Source of the DNA: Xanthobacteraceae bacterium
Lineage (GTDB): Bacteria; Pseudomonadota; Alphaproteobacteria; Rhizobiales; Xanthobacteraceae
Reading direction: 5' to 3'
Assembly: GCA_030043175.1 (NCBI GenBank)
Contig: JASHYD010000482.1
Span: 1 to 5,645 of the forward strand
Length of the DNA stretch: 5,645 nt
Of this stretch, positions 1 to 5,645 are shown one piece after another. Position 1 is the stretch's first letter; each line of letters opens with the position of its first letter. The notes below the pieces were generated by a model, which was given only the letters and a program-made list of their open reading frames with translations, was not told the origin of the DNA and searched no databases. The position numbers and the translations under genes are program-made.

Positions 1-231
1 GTGATGTCGAGCTCGTTCACCAACCAGACGCTTGCCCAGATCGAGCTGTGGACCAATCCGGGCAAATACGAAAAGAAGGTCTATACGCTGCCCAAGCAGC
101 TCGACGAAAAGGTCGCGCGGCTGCATCTCGACAAGGTCGGCGCCAAGCTCACCCGCCTCAACCAGAAGCAGTCGAACTATATCGGCATACCGGTGGAGGG
201 GCCCTACAAATCCGATCACTACCGCTACTGA
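1..231 (+). CDS. ahcY: S-adenosylhomocysteinase (adenosylhomocysteinase), C-terminal 76 residues
   Basis: This is a cytosolic enzyme that hydrolyses S-adenosylhomocysteine to adenosine and homocysteine, removing the inhibitory by-product of SAM-dependent methylation. The gene is cut by the left window edge, so its start is not visible; the family is usually about 430-475 aa. The visible part opens in frame with [17 protein letters not shown], a hallmark of the end of the NAD-binding domain. It continues with [20 protein letters not shown] and ends in [10 protein letters not shown]. In known structures the Lys and the first Tyr of the K-x-D-H-Y-R-Y tail reach into the NAD site of the neighbouring subunit; here they are K70 and Y74 of the fragment. 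The tail is intact and ends with TGA at 229-231. The next gene is convergent, 13 bp away, so no room remains for a separate terminator. Identification is by recalled family sequence and is very secure. Confidence 0.97.
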   Translation: MMSSSFTNQTLAQIELWTNPGKYEKKVYTLPKQLDEKVARLHLDKVGAKLTRLNQKQSNYIGIPVEGPYKSDHYRY

Positions 232-244
232 CCGAACGCGCAAT

Positions 245-1831
245 CTACTGCGGCGGTATGGCGACAATGGCGTAGCGGGTCGACGGCCCGGGAATTCCGA
301 GAAAACTGCGCGATATGTCTACTTCGACGCGCCTGCCGTGCGGGGCCGCGGCGGCGCGCCTGTTCAACGCCTCTATGCAGCGGGTTTCGCTGACCGGACA
401 ATAGATCAGCAGGCCCTCCCGGGCGATCCGCCGCTCGTCGGTCCACGGCGTCAATGCGGGGGTGACGATTTCAAAAGTGGATGGACGATCAGAAAAATAA
501 AAGACTGACCCGTTAAGCACATTGTCGTAGCTGCCGACGAGTCGCAGCGGCTGGTCGGTGGTGTCGCGCCAGACCTTACCGGCGGCGTCAGCGATCAAAC
601 TATATTGTGCGCCATAGTTTGGGATTTGTTTGAAATGCGTCACCACCGCCACGACCGGCGCGGCCAGGACGGCAAGTACGGGAAACGACACCGCAATTGC
701 GAGAATGCGGACTGCTGCGACGCGAGGAATTACGATCCGGGGCGATGACAACAGCACAACCGGCAGCAGTGTCATGCCCCCGATGGCCCAAAGCGAAACG
801 ACTTTCTCGGCGGTGACAACGGCCATGAGCGCCGGCAGCACCAGCGGCAGAAAGAAGATAATGACCGCGAGCCGCCGGCGCGGATCGCCGGGCCACAGCA
901 TATCGGCAATATCGGCAGGCCCTGGTCTGGCAGCGATGCCGGCCAGCAAGATCGGAACGATGGCATAGCCAAGTGCGCCGGCCACATATCCAAGACCGGA
1001 GACGAACGCCTCGAGAACCGTTCCGGGGTGCGATTCAAGCGCATAGCCAAATGTCCCAAAATCGTGGCGGTAAAGCCACACGAGATGGGGCGCCAGGGTG
1101 ACAACACCTGCCGCGACAGTGACGAAAGGCGCGGCGGTCGCAAAATAGAACTTGCGGCGGGGATCGCTGACCGCGCCGATCGCCAGCGCTGCAAGCAGGA
1201 CCACGGACCAGTATTTCGTCAGCATGGCGCCAGCGGCTGCGACGCCCGCCAGCACCGCCACCCCCACCCGACCTGCAAGCGAGGGACGGTACATTGATTT
1301 GCCGTCGCCCGCTTGCGATGGAGGTGTCTCAAAGGACTGCAGAAAAAGCCATGTGGTGAGCGCCCACCACGGCATCATGGCGGAGTTGGCATTGAACTTG
1401 AGCGCATGAAAATTGAAGAACGGAACGAAAGTGAGAAAGGCGAGCCCGACGGCGCTTTTCGCGCCATCGAGATACCGCGTCGAGACCATGAAGGCGATCC
1501 ACAGGGCAACGGTCGCGTTGGCGACCGCAAACAGGTCATAGGCCCACGTGGTGAGGGGAAAACCCGAAAACCAGGCGCCGACCAGCCACGCCGGCAACGG
1601 CGGATGCTTGGGGGTCCCGAACGTAACTTCGCGTGACCACGCGACCATCTCGCCCATGTCGAAATGGAAATCTTGGCTCGCCTTGGCGACAACCGCGTAC
1701 ACGGTCCAAACCCCCCAATAGGCGGCGAGCACGCCGACGACGGTGCGACCGCGACGCTTGGGATCGGCCAACGCGTCGAGCAGCCGCCCGACCCTGGTAT
1801 TGATGGCCTCAAGCGAGATGGGAGCTTTCAT
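245..1831 (-). CDS. Glycosyltransferase family 39 (PMT_2 / RgtA-D-like) integral membrane protein
   Basis: Complete 528-aa polytopic membrane protein of the GT-C fold. Members transfer a sugar from a polyprenyl-phosphate donor to a lipid or protein on the periplasmic side of the inner membrane. A cytosolic N-terminus of about 30 residues precedes the first membrane segment (about 31-49). The first periplasmic loop carries the expected acidic catalytic motif (D54, D58, E61 in QDFHFDMGE) and then KHPPLPAW (75-82), matching the H-x-P-P that follows the acidic site in this family. Further landmarks are KFNANSAMMPWW (145-156), AMLTKYWS (202-209) and APHLVWLYRHDF (247-258). Several more hydrophobic segments run to about residue 397. 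A soluble C-terminal part (about 400-528) begins near IPNYGAQY. The ATG at 1829-1831 is the only sensible start before the first membrane helix, though the upstream AGG (in aagcaggtc) is distant and weak. Acceptor and donor cannot be read from sequence. LPS or hopanoid/lipid glycosylation is possible but unproven, so no gene symbol is given. Confidence 0.85.
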   Translation of the reverse strand: MKAPISLEAINTRVGRLLDALADPKRRGRTVVGVLAAYWGVWTVYAVVAKASQDFHFDMGEMVAWSREVTFGTPKHPPLPAWLVGAWFSGFPLTTWAYDLFAVANATVALWIAFMVSTRYLDGAKSAVGLAFLTFVPFFNFHALKFNANSAMMPWWALTTWLFLQSFETPPSQAGDGKSMYRPSLAGRVGVAVLAGVAAAGAMLTKYWSVVLLAALAIGAVSDPRRKFYFATAAPFVTVAAGVVTLAPHLVWLYRHDFGTFGYALESHPGTVLEAFVSGLGYVAGALGYAIVPILLAGIAARPGPADIADMLWPGDPRRRLAVIIFFLPLVLPALMAVVTAEKVVSLWAIGGMTLLPVVLLSSPRIVIPRVAAVRILAIAVSFPVLAVLAAPVVAVVTHFKQIPNYGAQYSLIADAAGKVWRDTTDQPLRLVGSYDNVLNGSVFYFSDRPSTFEIVTPALTPWTDERRIAREGLLIYCPVSETRCIEALNRRAAAAPHGRRVEVDISRSFLGIPGPSTRYAIVAIPPQ

Positions 1832-2141
1832 AGGGGAAAGACCTGCTTGTCGATGCGTGGACCCGTGTTCGCATCACCAACCGAGCTCGACAAGGGGCAT
1901 GAGCGCGGCCATATTCACGTTATGTTCTTTAAGTTGGCCGGTCGTGGCGTTTTTTTAAAATTCAACGGTTGGGCGCCGGCGCTCCTTGACGGCAGTCCAC
2001 GAGGTCGACCAGGAAATTGGAATGCCATGAAGGCGTCGGGCTCCGACGGCGCGCACTCGCGAACAAGCTGAAAGCCGAAGCCGGGCGAAGCCAAAATTCG
2101 TCTCCAGCGGCTAATCGAGGAAATGTGGGGCTGCGCAAGTC
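1832..2141. other. Divergent intergenic region between the GT39 gene and the DNA methyltransferase
   Basis: This 310-bp stretch separates two divergently transcribed genes and so should hold the promoters of both. The most AT-rich part is at about 1911-1966, including seven consecutive T followed by AAAATT (1950-1962), in contrast with the GC-rich surroundings. The longer open frames across it have no recognisable protein character. In one frame a stretch free of stops from 1990 ends in a TGA (2143-2145) that overlaps the ATG of the methyltransferase (see findings). No strong inverted repeat, tRNA or transposon end was seen. Confidence 0.6.
1934..1961 (+). promoter_or_regulatory. Possible sigma70-type promoter for the methyltransferase
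   Basis: TTGGCC (1934-1939) and TAAAAT (1956-1961) are separated by 16 bp and sit in the AT-rich patch of the divergent intergenic region, pointing toward the methyltransferase. The -10 matches TATAAT at five of six positions and the -35 begins with the conserved TTG. It would give a 5' leader of about 170 nt. This is a pattern match only; alphaproteobacterial promoters are loosely conserved and chance matches in AT-rich DNA are common. Confidence 0.2.
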
Positions 2142-3743
2142 ATGAACGCTGGCGAACGTCGTCTCGTCTCCCTGGCCGCGGCGTTAATCGGTGATTCTGC
2201 GGCACTTTCCAGCGCCGAACGCAAGCTCGTTGCGCGCGCTCACCTGATTGATGCGCATCACATCACCCGCGCGCGGTCGCAGATCCTTGCCGGGCAAGAT
2301 TTGCTGGGGACCGAGTTCTGCTCGCTCCGGAGCGCTCAGCAGCGACGCCAATATGGTGCAACATACACGCCGATGCCCATTGTCGATGCCATGGTGGAAT
2401 GGGCTCACGCCGAAATGTCAGCACCGGCGCGCGTGGTCGACCCGGGGGCGGGCTCCGGACGGTTTTTGATCGCTGCCGCTCACAAATTTTCCAACGCTGA
2501 ACTTGTCGCCGTCGACGTGGACCCGCTTGCCACGTTGCTGTTGCGTGCCAACGCCGTGACGCACGGGTTTGCCGAACGGCTCACCGTACACCTGACCGAT
2601 TATCGAAGCCTTACGCTGCCGGCGATTGCCCGCCCGACATTATTCATCGGCAATCCCCCCTATGTCCGGCATCACCATATCGGCGAGGAATGGAAGACTT
2701 GGTTCGCTGAGACAGCCAATCGGTTTGGCTTGAGCGCAAGCAAGCTCGCTGGCCTGCACGTCCATTTCTTTTTCAAGACCCGCGAGCTCGGCCAACCCGG
2801 CGACTTCGGCGCCTTCATCACTGCCGCCGAATGGCTCGACGTGAACTATGGCGGCGCGCTTCGCCGGTTGCTGGCGGATGGCTTGGGCGGTAAAGCCGTG
2901 CATATCATAGACCCCAAGGCCCAGCCGTTTGCCGATGCGCTAACTACCGGAGCGATCACCTGCTTTTGCGTCGGCATCCCGCCACGTGAGCTCATCATGC
3001 GCTCGGTCGGCTCGCTTGGCGAGTTGGCGCCGCTTGGCCGCGGTCGCGCGGTCGCTTGGCACGAGATTGCCGGCGCGCGCAAGTGGTCCGTGTTTGTGCG
3101 CGAAGCCAAGCAAGCACCAGCCGGATTGATCGAGCTTGGTGAGTTATTTCGCGTCCACAGGGGCCAGGTCACCGGCGGCAATGACATCTGGATTGACAAC
3201 GACGCGGCGCGCGACTTGCCGAAACGGTGTAAGCCATTCGCCGTCACCAGCGCCCGTGAGTTGTTTGCGGCCGGCGCCGAGCTGAACTCGACCAAGGGTT
3301 TGCGTCGCGTCATAGACTTGCCGGCCGCCCTCGATACCCTCGACGCTGACGAGCGCAAGGCTGTGGAACACTTCCTCGCCTGGGCCAGGCGTCACGGTGC
3401 CCACGAGAGCTACATCGCCTTGCACCGTCGCGCATGGTGGTCGGTCGGCTTGCGTGCGCCGGCGCCGATCCTTTGCAGCTACATGGCGCGCCGGGCCCCG
3501 GCCTTCGTGCGCAACGTGGTCAAGGCGCGCCACATCAACATCGCTCATGGTCTTTATCCGCGTGCGCCCCTCAACGACGGCGCATTAACGGCCATTTTGA
3601 CCTATCTGCGGCGTCACACGAGCACCGCGGGAGGGCGCACGTATGCGGGCGGGCTGGTCAAATTCGAACCGAAGGAGCTTGAGCGAATCCTCCTGCCGCG
3701 GATAGAAGACATTCATGGCTACATCGCCGACGGCCGGCTTTGA
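2142..3743 (+). CDS. Solitary class I (gamma-type) adenine-N6 DNA methyltransferase, M.TaqI/Eco57I-like
   Basis: Complete 533-aa enzyme predicted to methylate the N6 of adenine in a specific DNA sequence, using SAM. Motifs follow the gamma-class order. Motif X is YGATYTPMPIVDAM (71-84), motif I is VVDPGAGSGRF (98-108, SAM-binding loop), and a motif II-like strand is VAVDVDP (122-128). LTDYRS (151-156) is motif III-like. Motif IV is GNPPYV (170-175), the NPPY catalytic signature of amino-methyltransferases. FITAAEWLDVNYG (225-237) and FADALTTGAITCF (263-275) fit the following core strands. The C-terminal half looks like a target-recognition domain: RVHRGQVTGGNDIWI (337-351) resembles the G-x-V-T-G-x-N element of these enzymes, and GGLVKFEPKELERILLPR (503-520) is their typical end. 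No nuclease motif or fused restriction domain was seen, and no endonuclease gene is adjacent. ATG 2142 is the first in-frame start after the TAA at 2112; the Shine-Dalgarno is poor, so translational coupling or a long leader is possible. The target sequence cannot be predicted. Confidence 0.88.
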   Translation: MNAGERRLVSLAAALIGDSAALSSAERKLVARAHLIDAHHITRARSQILAGQDLLGTEFCSLRSAQQRRQYGATYTPMPIVDAMVEWAHAEMSAPARVVDPGAGSGRFLIAAAHKFSNAELVAVDVDPLATLLLRANAVTHGFAERLTVHLTDYRSLTLPAIARPTLFIGNPPYVRHHHIGEEWKTWFAETANRFGLSASKLAGLHVHFFFKTRELGQPGDFGAFITAAEWLDVNYGGALRRLLADGLGGKAVHIIDPKAQPFADALTTGAITCFCVGIPPRELIMRSVGSLGELAPLGRGRAVAWHEIAGARKWSVFVREAKQAPAGLIELGELFRVHRGQVTGGNDIWIDNDAARDLPKRCKPFAVTSARELFAAGAELNSTKGLRRVIDLPAALDTLDADERKAVEHFLAWARRHGAHESYIALHRRAWWSVGLRAPAPILCSYMARRAPAFVRNVVKARHINIAHGLYPRAPLNDGALTAILTYLRRHTSTAGGRTYAGGLVKFEPKELERILLPRIEDIHGYIADGRL

Positions 3744-3794
3744 GGGCGCTCCATGCAGGTCCACCGCAGCGACGTCGCCTCGCAATGCCCAACA

Positions 3795-4058
3795 TCACAA
3801 TCGCCCGTCGATTAATGGGCGATCGTGGTTTTGGGCCGGGAGGGACCCAGATAGGTCGAGCGACATGTCCCACTCCTGCCGACTGATGCCGGCGGCGTCG
3901 AACACCATTTGCAGGTGATGGCACGACTGGCAGACTTTCGCGACAAGATCGCGGTCGGGTCCCGGCGGCAGCTCGGTTATTTCCGCCGCCGCGGCAGCGA
4001 ACGCAAACACCGCGCCTGCAGTTGCCAGAACGATCACTCTTGGCATGCTGCCGGCCAT
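3795..4058 (-). pseudogene. Small periplasmic cytochrome c, broken by an internal deletion and frameshift
   Basis: The readable product is 87 aa from ATG 4058. Residues 1-25 form a signal peptide (hydrophobic 8-25, alanine-rich end). ITELPPGPDRDLV (28-39) and then CQSCH (43-47) give the c-type haem attachment site with axial His47. DAAGISRQEWD (54-64) is the usual following helix. From residue 66 the sequence loses family character and ends at TGA 3795. In another frame, directly after CTCGAC (3855-3860, minus sense), the DNA encodes S-T-Y-L-G-P-S-R-P-K and stops at TAA 3812-3814. This matches the usual C-terminal end (…DYL-x-TYLGP) of this cytochrome family. Roughly 25 residues between the two halves are missing, so the gene is deleted as well as frameshifted; the sixth haem ligand would lie in the lost or garbled part. 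A start at 4124 is unlikely because it would run through the hairpin at 4078-4105. The ATG at 4046 is an alternative start. Probably a recent pseudogene. Confidence 0.7.
3800..3823. terminator. Inverted repeat between convergent genes, possible terminator
   Basis: ATCGCCC (3800-3806) and GGGCGAT (3817-3823) form a perfect 7-bp stem with a 10-nt loop containing the palindrome ATTAAT. It lies about 57 nt after the methyltransferase stop and covers the end of the broken cytochrome c frame, including the ancestral-looking stop at 3812-3814. On the + strand it is followed by cgtggTTTTg, a short and displaced T run; on the minus strand there is no T run. It may act on either or both transcripts, but it is a weak candidate. 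Confidence 0.35.
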
Positions 4059-4077
4059 CAAGGAAGCCTTGGGCCGC

Positions 4078-4105
4078 GGGCTCTGCAGGCGGTCCTGCAG
4101 AGCCC
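4078..4105 (-). terminator. Strong perfect hairpin after the DUF6134-like gene, likely transcription terminator
   Basis: GGGCTCTGCAGG (4078-4089) pairs perfectly with CCTGCAGAGCCC (4094-4105), a 12-bp stem closed by a 4-nt loop. It starts five bases after the stop codon of the DUF6134-like gene and lies before the likely start of the cytochrome c gene. Each arm also contains the palindrome CTGCAG. No T tract follows on the minus strand (gcggcccaagg), so it could be a T-poor terminator, or an mRNA-stabilising or attenuating hairpin between two genes of one transcript. Confidence 0.6.
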
Positions 4106-4110
4106 TCGTG

Positions 4111-4764
4111 TCAGAGCGGCGCATAGGAAATTACCGAACCGTCGCTTCCGACAAGCTTCACCTGCACCAAGCGCCCGCCCTCGTCGTACCAGACTTCCTG
4201 TGAATATCGGCCTTTGATCTCGTAGTGATGCGCCTTCAGCGTGCGGGCCCCAAGGTTGAGGTCTTCCGCACCGTCGTCAGTCACCGAGATCGGATCGACC
4301 TGCCCGTCCTGGGGGTCAAACGCCGCTTTGTGCCGCATGAGTTCGGCATTCCACAGGCTCGCCGGCAAGACGCCTTGATCGACGCGGCTCGTCTTGCCGT
4401 CAGCCTGCACGTCCAGCCCCGATGGGCTGCGGGTAGCGCTAACCTTGTGCCGCACGCCATTATTGTCGGTGGTCGAATTGAACGCTACCAACTGGCCGTT
4501 GACCCAGCGCTCGGTCGCGCTGTGCTGCAGCCGGTAGGCGGTGATAAATAGAACCTTCACGGCGAGGTCGGTGGTGATGCGGACGGTGGTCTCCGGACCA
4601 TTGTGGCTGATCTCGATTGCATGGGTGCCGATCTGTTCGCCATTTCTCATGATGACGAACCGCATCGTCTCAGCCGGCGTATAGGCTGCCGCGGTCGACG
4701 CAATCATCAGCGCGCCCGACATGGCAATCATGCACGCGCCGAACGTTGTGACCCTGCTACTCAT
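4111..4764 (-). CDS. Secreted DUF6134-like protein of unknown function
   Basis: 217-aa protein with an N-terminal signal peptide: a short positive start, a hydrophobic core at about 8-24 and an A-A-A cleavage site near residue 27, followed by YTPAE. The mature domain begins MRFVIMRNGEQIGTHAIEIS, followed by an alternating strand pattern with VKVLFITAYRLQHSATERWV and then LVAFNSTTDNNGVRHKVSA. LPASLWNAELMRH follows later. From memory this order (F-x-V-x-R-(D/N)-G-x-x-I-G-T-H, then Y-R-x-x-H-x-x-x-E-x-W, then L-P-x-S-x-W-N) is that of DUF6134, predicted beta-rich periplasmic proteins without an assigned function. No catalytic residues are obvious. ATG 4764 is chosen because GGGAGGG sits just upstream and it opens directly on the signal peptide; a GTG at 4815 would add 17 residues with no good ribosome site. 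Downstream, across a hairpin, is the broken cytochrome c gene on the same strand. A role tied to that cytochrome is only a guess. Confidence 0.8.
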   Translation of the reverse strand: MSSRVTTFGACMIAMSGALMIASTAAAYTPAETMRFVIMRNGEQIGTHAIEISHNGPETTVRITTDLAVKVLFITAYRLQHSATERWVNGQLVAFNSTTDNNGVRHKVSATRSPSGLDVQADGKTSRVDQGVLPASLWNAELMRHKAAFDPQDGQVDPISVTDDGAEDLNLGARTLKAHHYEIKGRYSQEVWYDEGGRLVQVKLVGSDGSVISYAPL

Positions 4765-5108
4765 GCTCACCCTCCCACGCCCCGACACCAACCCCGTAAT
4801 CGGCGCGAAATTCACCCCCTTTGGCCGTGATTCTTACCGCAAGCCGGTCAGCAGCTGCCACTCGTTTCGCGCGAATCGTTTGTTCTGCGCCGTCGGAATC
4901 AACTCCTCGTCGTGCGCGCGGTTGTCGCGGGTACTTTCTGCCGGCATCGCCGGTTACCGCGGTTCCGGTCTCAAAGGCGAAACGGTGGCAAGCTTGAGGT
5001 CGCTCGGCGGGGCATTCACCCTACGGCCTTGCTGAGAAAGCGGTCGATTAAGCCAAACCGGCCGCTGACCTTGCCGTCACCCGGGACACACCTCATTACG
5101 AGACCTGG
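4765..5108. other. Intergenic region without a convincing gene, between the RND permease and the DUF6134-like gene
   Basis: 344 bp that should contain the end of the RND transcript and the promoter of the DUF6134-like gene, both on the minus strand. Open frames of 75-104 codons exist on the + strand but have Arg/Ser/Pro-rich, low-complexity character typical of antisense or chance frames in GC-rich DNA. Two small symmetric elements occur: CCGGC-atc-GCCGG (4941-4953) and the palindrome ACCGCGGT (4956-4963). Neither has a T run. No tRNA, riboswitch or mobile-element end was recognised. Confidence 0.6.
4771..4775 (-). promoter_or_regulatory. Ribosome binding site that fixes the DUF6134-like start
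   Basis: On the minus strand the sequence reads GTGGGAGGGTGAGC then ATG (4764). The GGAGG core lies six bases before the start codon. This favours ATG 4764 over the upstream GTG at 4815. Confidence 0.7.
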
Positions 5109-5645
5109 TCACGTCTTGTGAGCCGTCAGGCCGGCGAGTTCCGCGTCTTCCTTGCTTTTGCGCGAATGATCGGTCGCGATCAGCAGGTAGACGGCCGGAA
5201 CGACGAACAGCGTAAACAAGGTTCCGACCGTCAGCCCGGATGTGATCACAAGGCCCATGTTGAATCGCGACACGGCACCAGCTCCGGTTGCGGTGATGAG
5301 CGGGATGACGCCGAGCACCATGGCAGCGGTCGTCATCAGGATCGGGCGCAGGCGGATGCCGCTCGCAATCTCGATGGCGTCGCGCTTCGTCTTGCCCTGC
5401 ATCTGCAGCTCATTGGCAAATTCGACGATCAGAATGCCGTGCTTGCTGATGAGCCCCATCAGGGTGACGAGCCCGACCTCGGTGTAGATATTGAGAGTCG
5501 CGCCGCCGACGCCGAGGCTGATGAAGATCAGCGCGCCCGCGATCGACATCGGCACCGACACGAGAATGATCATCGGATCGCGGAAGCTTTCGAACAGCGC
5601 CGCGAGAGCAAGAAAGATGACGATCAGCGCGAATCCGAACGTGGT
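5109..5645 (-). CDS. RND-family (HAE-1, AcrB-like) efflux permease, C-terminal 178 residues
   Basis: Inner-membrane permease of a proton-driven tripartite efflux pump. The gene runs off the right edge; intact members are about 1020-1060 aa. Aligned from memory with AcrB, the fragment covers membrane helices 8 to 12: about 3-19 (ending AALFESF, compare AcrB AALYESW), 25-44, 55-76, 98-118 and 131-157. TEVGLVTLMGLISKHGILIV (55-74) holds K68, equivalent to the proton-relay Lys940 of AcrB. RLRPILMTT (98-106) holds T105, equivalent to Thr978. IPLITATGAGAVSRFNMG (114-131) is also characteristic. A charged cytoplasmic tail (about 160-178) ends at TGA 5109. The internal ATG at 5573 is not the start, because the frame is open and homologous to the window edge. 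Substrate, partner adaptor and regulator lie outside the window or cannot be read; the pump subtype is left open. Confidence 0.95.
   Translation of the reverse strand, partial: TTFGFALIVIFLALAALFESFRDPMIILVSVPMSIAGALIFISLGVGGATLNIYTEVGLVTLMGLISKHGILIVEFANELQMQGKTKRDAIEIASGIRLRPILMTTAAMVLGVIPLITATGAGAVSRFNMGLVITSGLTVGTLFTLFVVPAVYLLIATDHSRKSKEDAELAGLTAHKT

Noticed and set aside
630..1636. Plus-strand open frames inside the GT39 gene, up to 112 codons
   Set aside because: They are Thr/Ala/Gly/Arg-rich shadow frames with no recognisable motif, antisense to a coherent membrane protein.
2846..3548. Long minus-strand open frames (134 and 170 codons) inside the methyltransferase
   Set aside because: They are antisense to a gene with continuous family motifs; their Arg/Ser/Pro-rich composition is that of shadow frames in GC-rich DNA.
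1..3743. Functional unit of ahcY (SAH recycling) with the DNA methyltransferase
   Set aside because: They are 1.9 kb apart with an opposing gene between; SAH recycling serves all methyltransferases, so the proximity carries no information.
1832..3823. Complete restriction-modification or BREX/DISARM-type defence system
   Set aside because: Only the methyltransferase is present; no endonuclease, helicase, specificity or phosphatase gene is found in any frame on either side.
4059..4124. Upstream start at 4124 for the cytochrome c frame
   Set aside because: It would translate the 12-bp hairpin at 4078-4105, overlap the end of the DUF6134-like gene and place about 22 non-signal residues before a clear signal peptide.
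4765..4815. GTG start at 4815 for the DUF6134-like protein
   Set aside because: It has no properly spaced ribosome site, whereas ATG 4764 has GGAGG six bases upstream and begins the signal peptide directly.
4941..4963. CCGGC-atc-GCCGG and ACCGCGGT as a terminator for the RND gene
   Set aside because: The stems are short, there is no T run, and they lie about 150 nt past the RND stop; such symmetric GC elements are frequent by chance here.
4721..5121. Plus-strand frames of 104 and 69 codons in the region before the RND gene
   Set aside because: No family character, no ribosome site, Arg/Ser-rich composition, and one overlaps the DUF6134-like gene.

Overview
The window is GC-rich (roughly 60% or slightly above by eye) and reads as alphaproteobacterial chromosome. 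The S-adenosylhomocysteinase C-terminus, the GT39 (PMT_2/RgtA-D-like) membrane glycosyltransferase, the DUF6134-like secreted protein and the small cytochrome c type are all familiar from Hyphomicrobiales such as Bradyrhizobium/Rhodopseudomonas relatives. The genus is inference from remembered family sequences, not a search result.

Layout. 1-231 (+) is the last 76 codons of ahcY. It converges, with only a 13-bp gap, on a complete 528-aa glycosyltransferase-39-type membrane protein (245-1831, -). A 310-bp divergent intergenic region (1832-2141) follows, with an AT-rich patch and a possible short leader ORF. Next is a complete 533-aa gamma-class (M.TaqI/Eco57I-like) adenine-N6 DNA methyltransferase (2142-3743, +) with no restriction enzyme beside it. 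It converges on a broken cytochrome c gene (3795-4058, -). Behind a near-perfect terminator-like hairpin (4078-4105) lies a secreted DUF6134-like protein (4111-4764, -). A 344-bp stretch without a convincing gene (4765-5108) separates this from the C-terminal fifth of an RND-family efflux permease (5109-5645, -), which runs off the right edge.

The genes do not form one pathway. ahcY is housekeeping (recycling of S-adenosylhomocysteine), the GT39 protein modifies an envelope glycolipid or protein, the RND pump exports compounds, and the methyltransferase looks like a solitary DNA-modification gene placed between ordinary chromosomal genes. No defence island, CRISPR array, tRNA, rRNA or insertion sequence was seen.

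The most informative observation is in the cytochrome c gene. The haem-binding half is in frame 1, and the family's C-terminal end (S-T-Y-L-G-P...) is still readable in another frame immediately after the hexamer CTCGAC. This fits an internal deletion of about 25 codons between short direct repeats. I did not find a convincing new multi-gene system here; the solitary methyltransferase, with its possible translationally coupled leader ORF, is the best candidate for follow-up.
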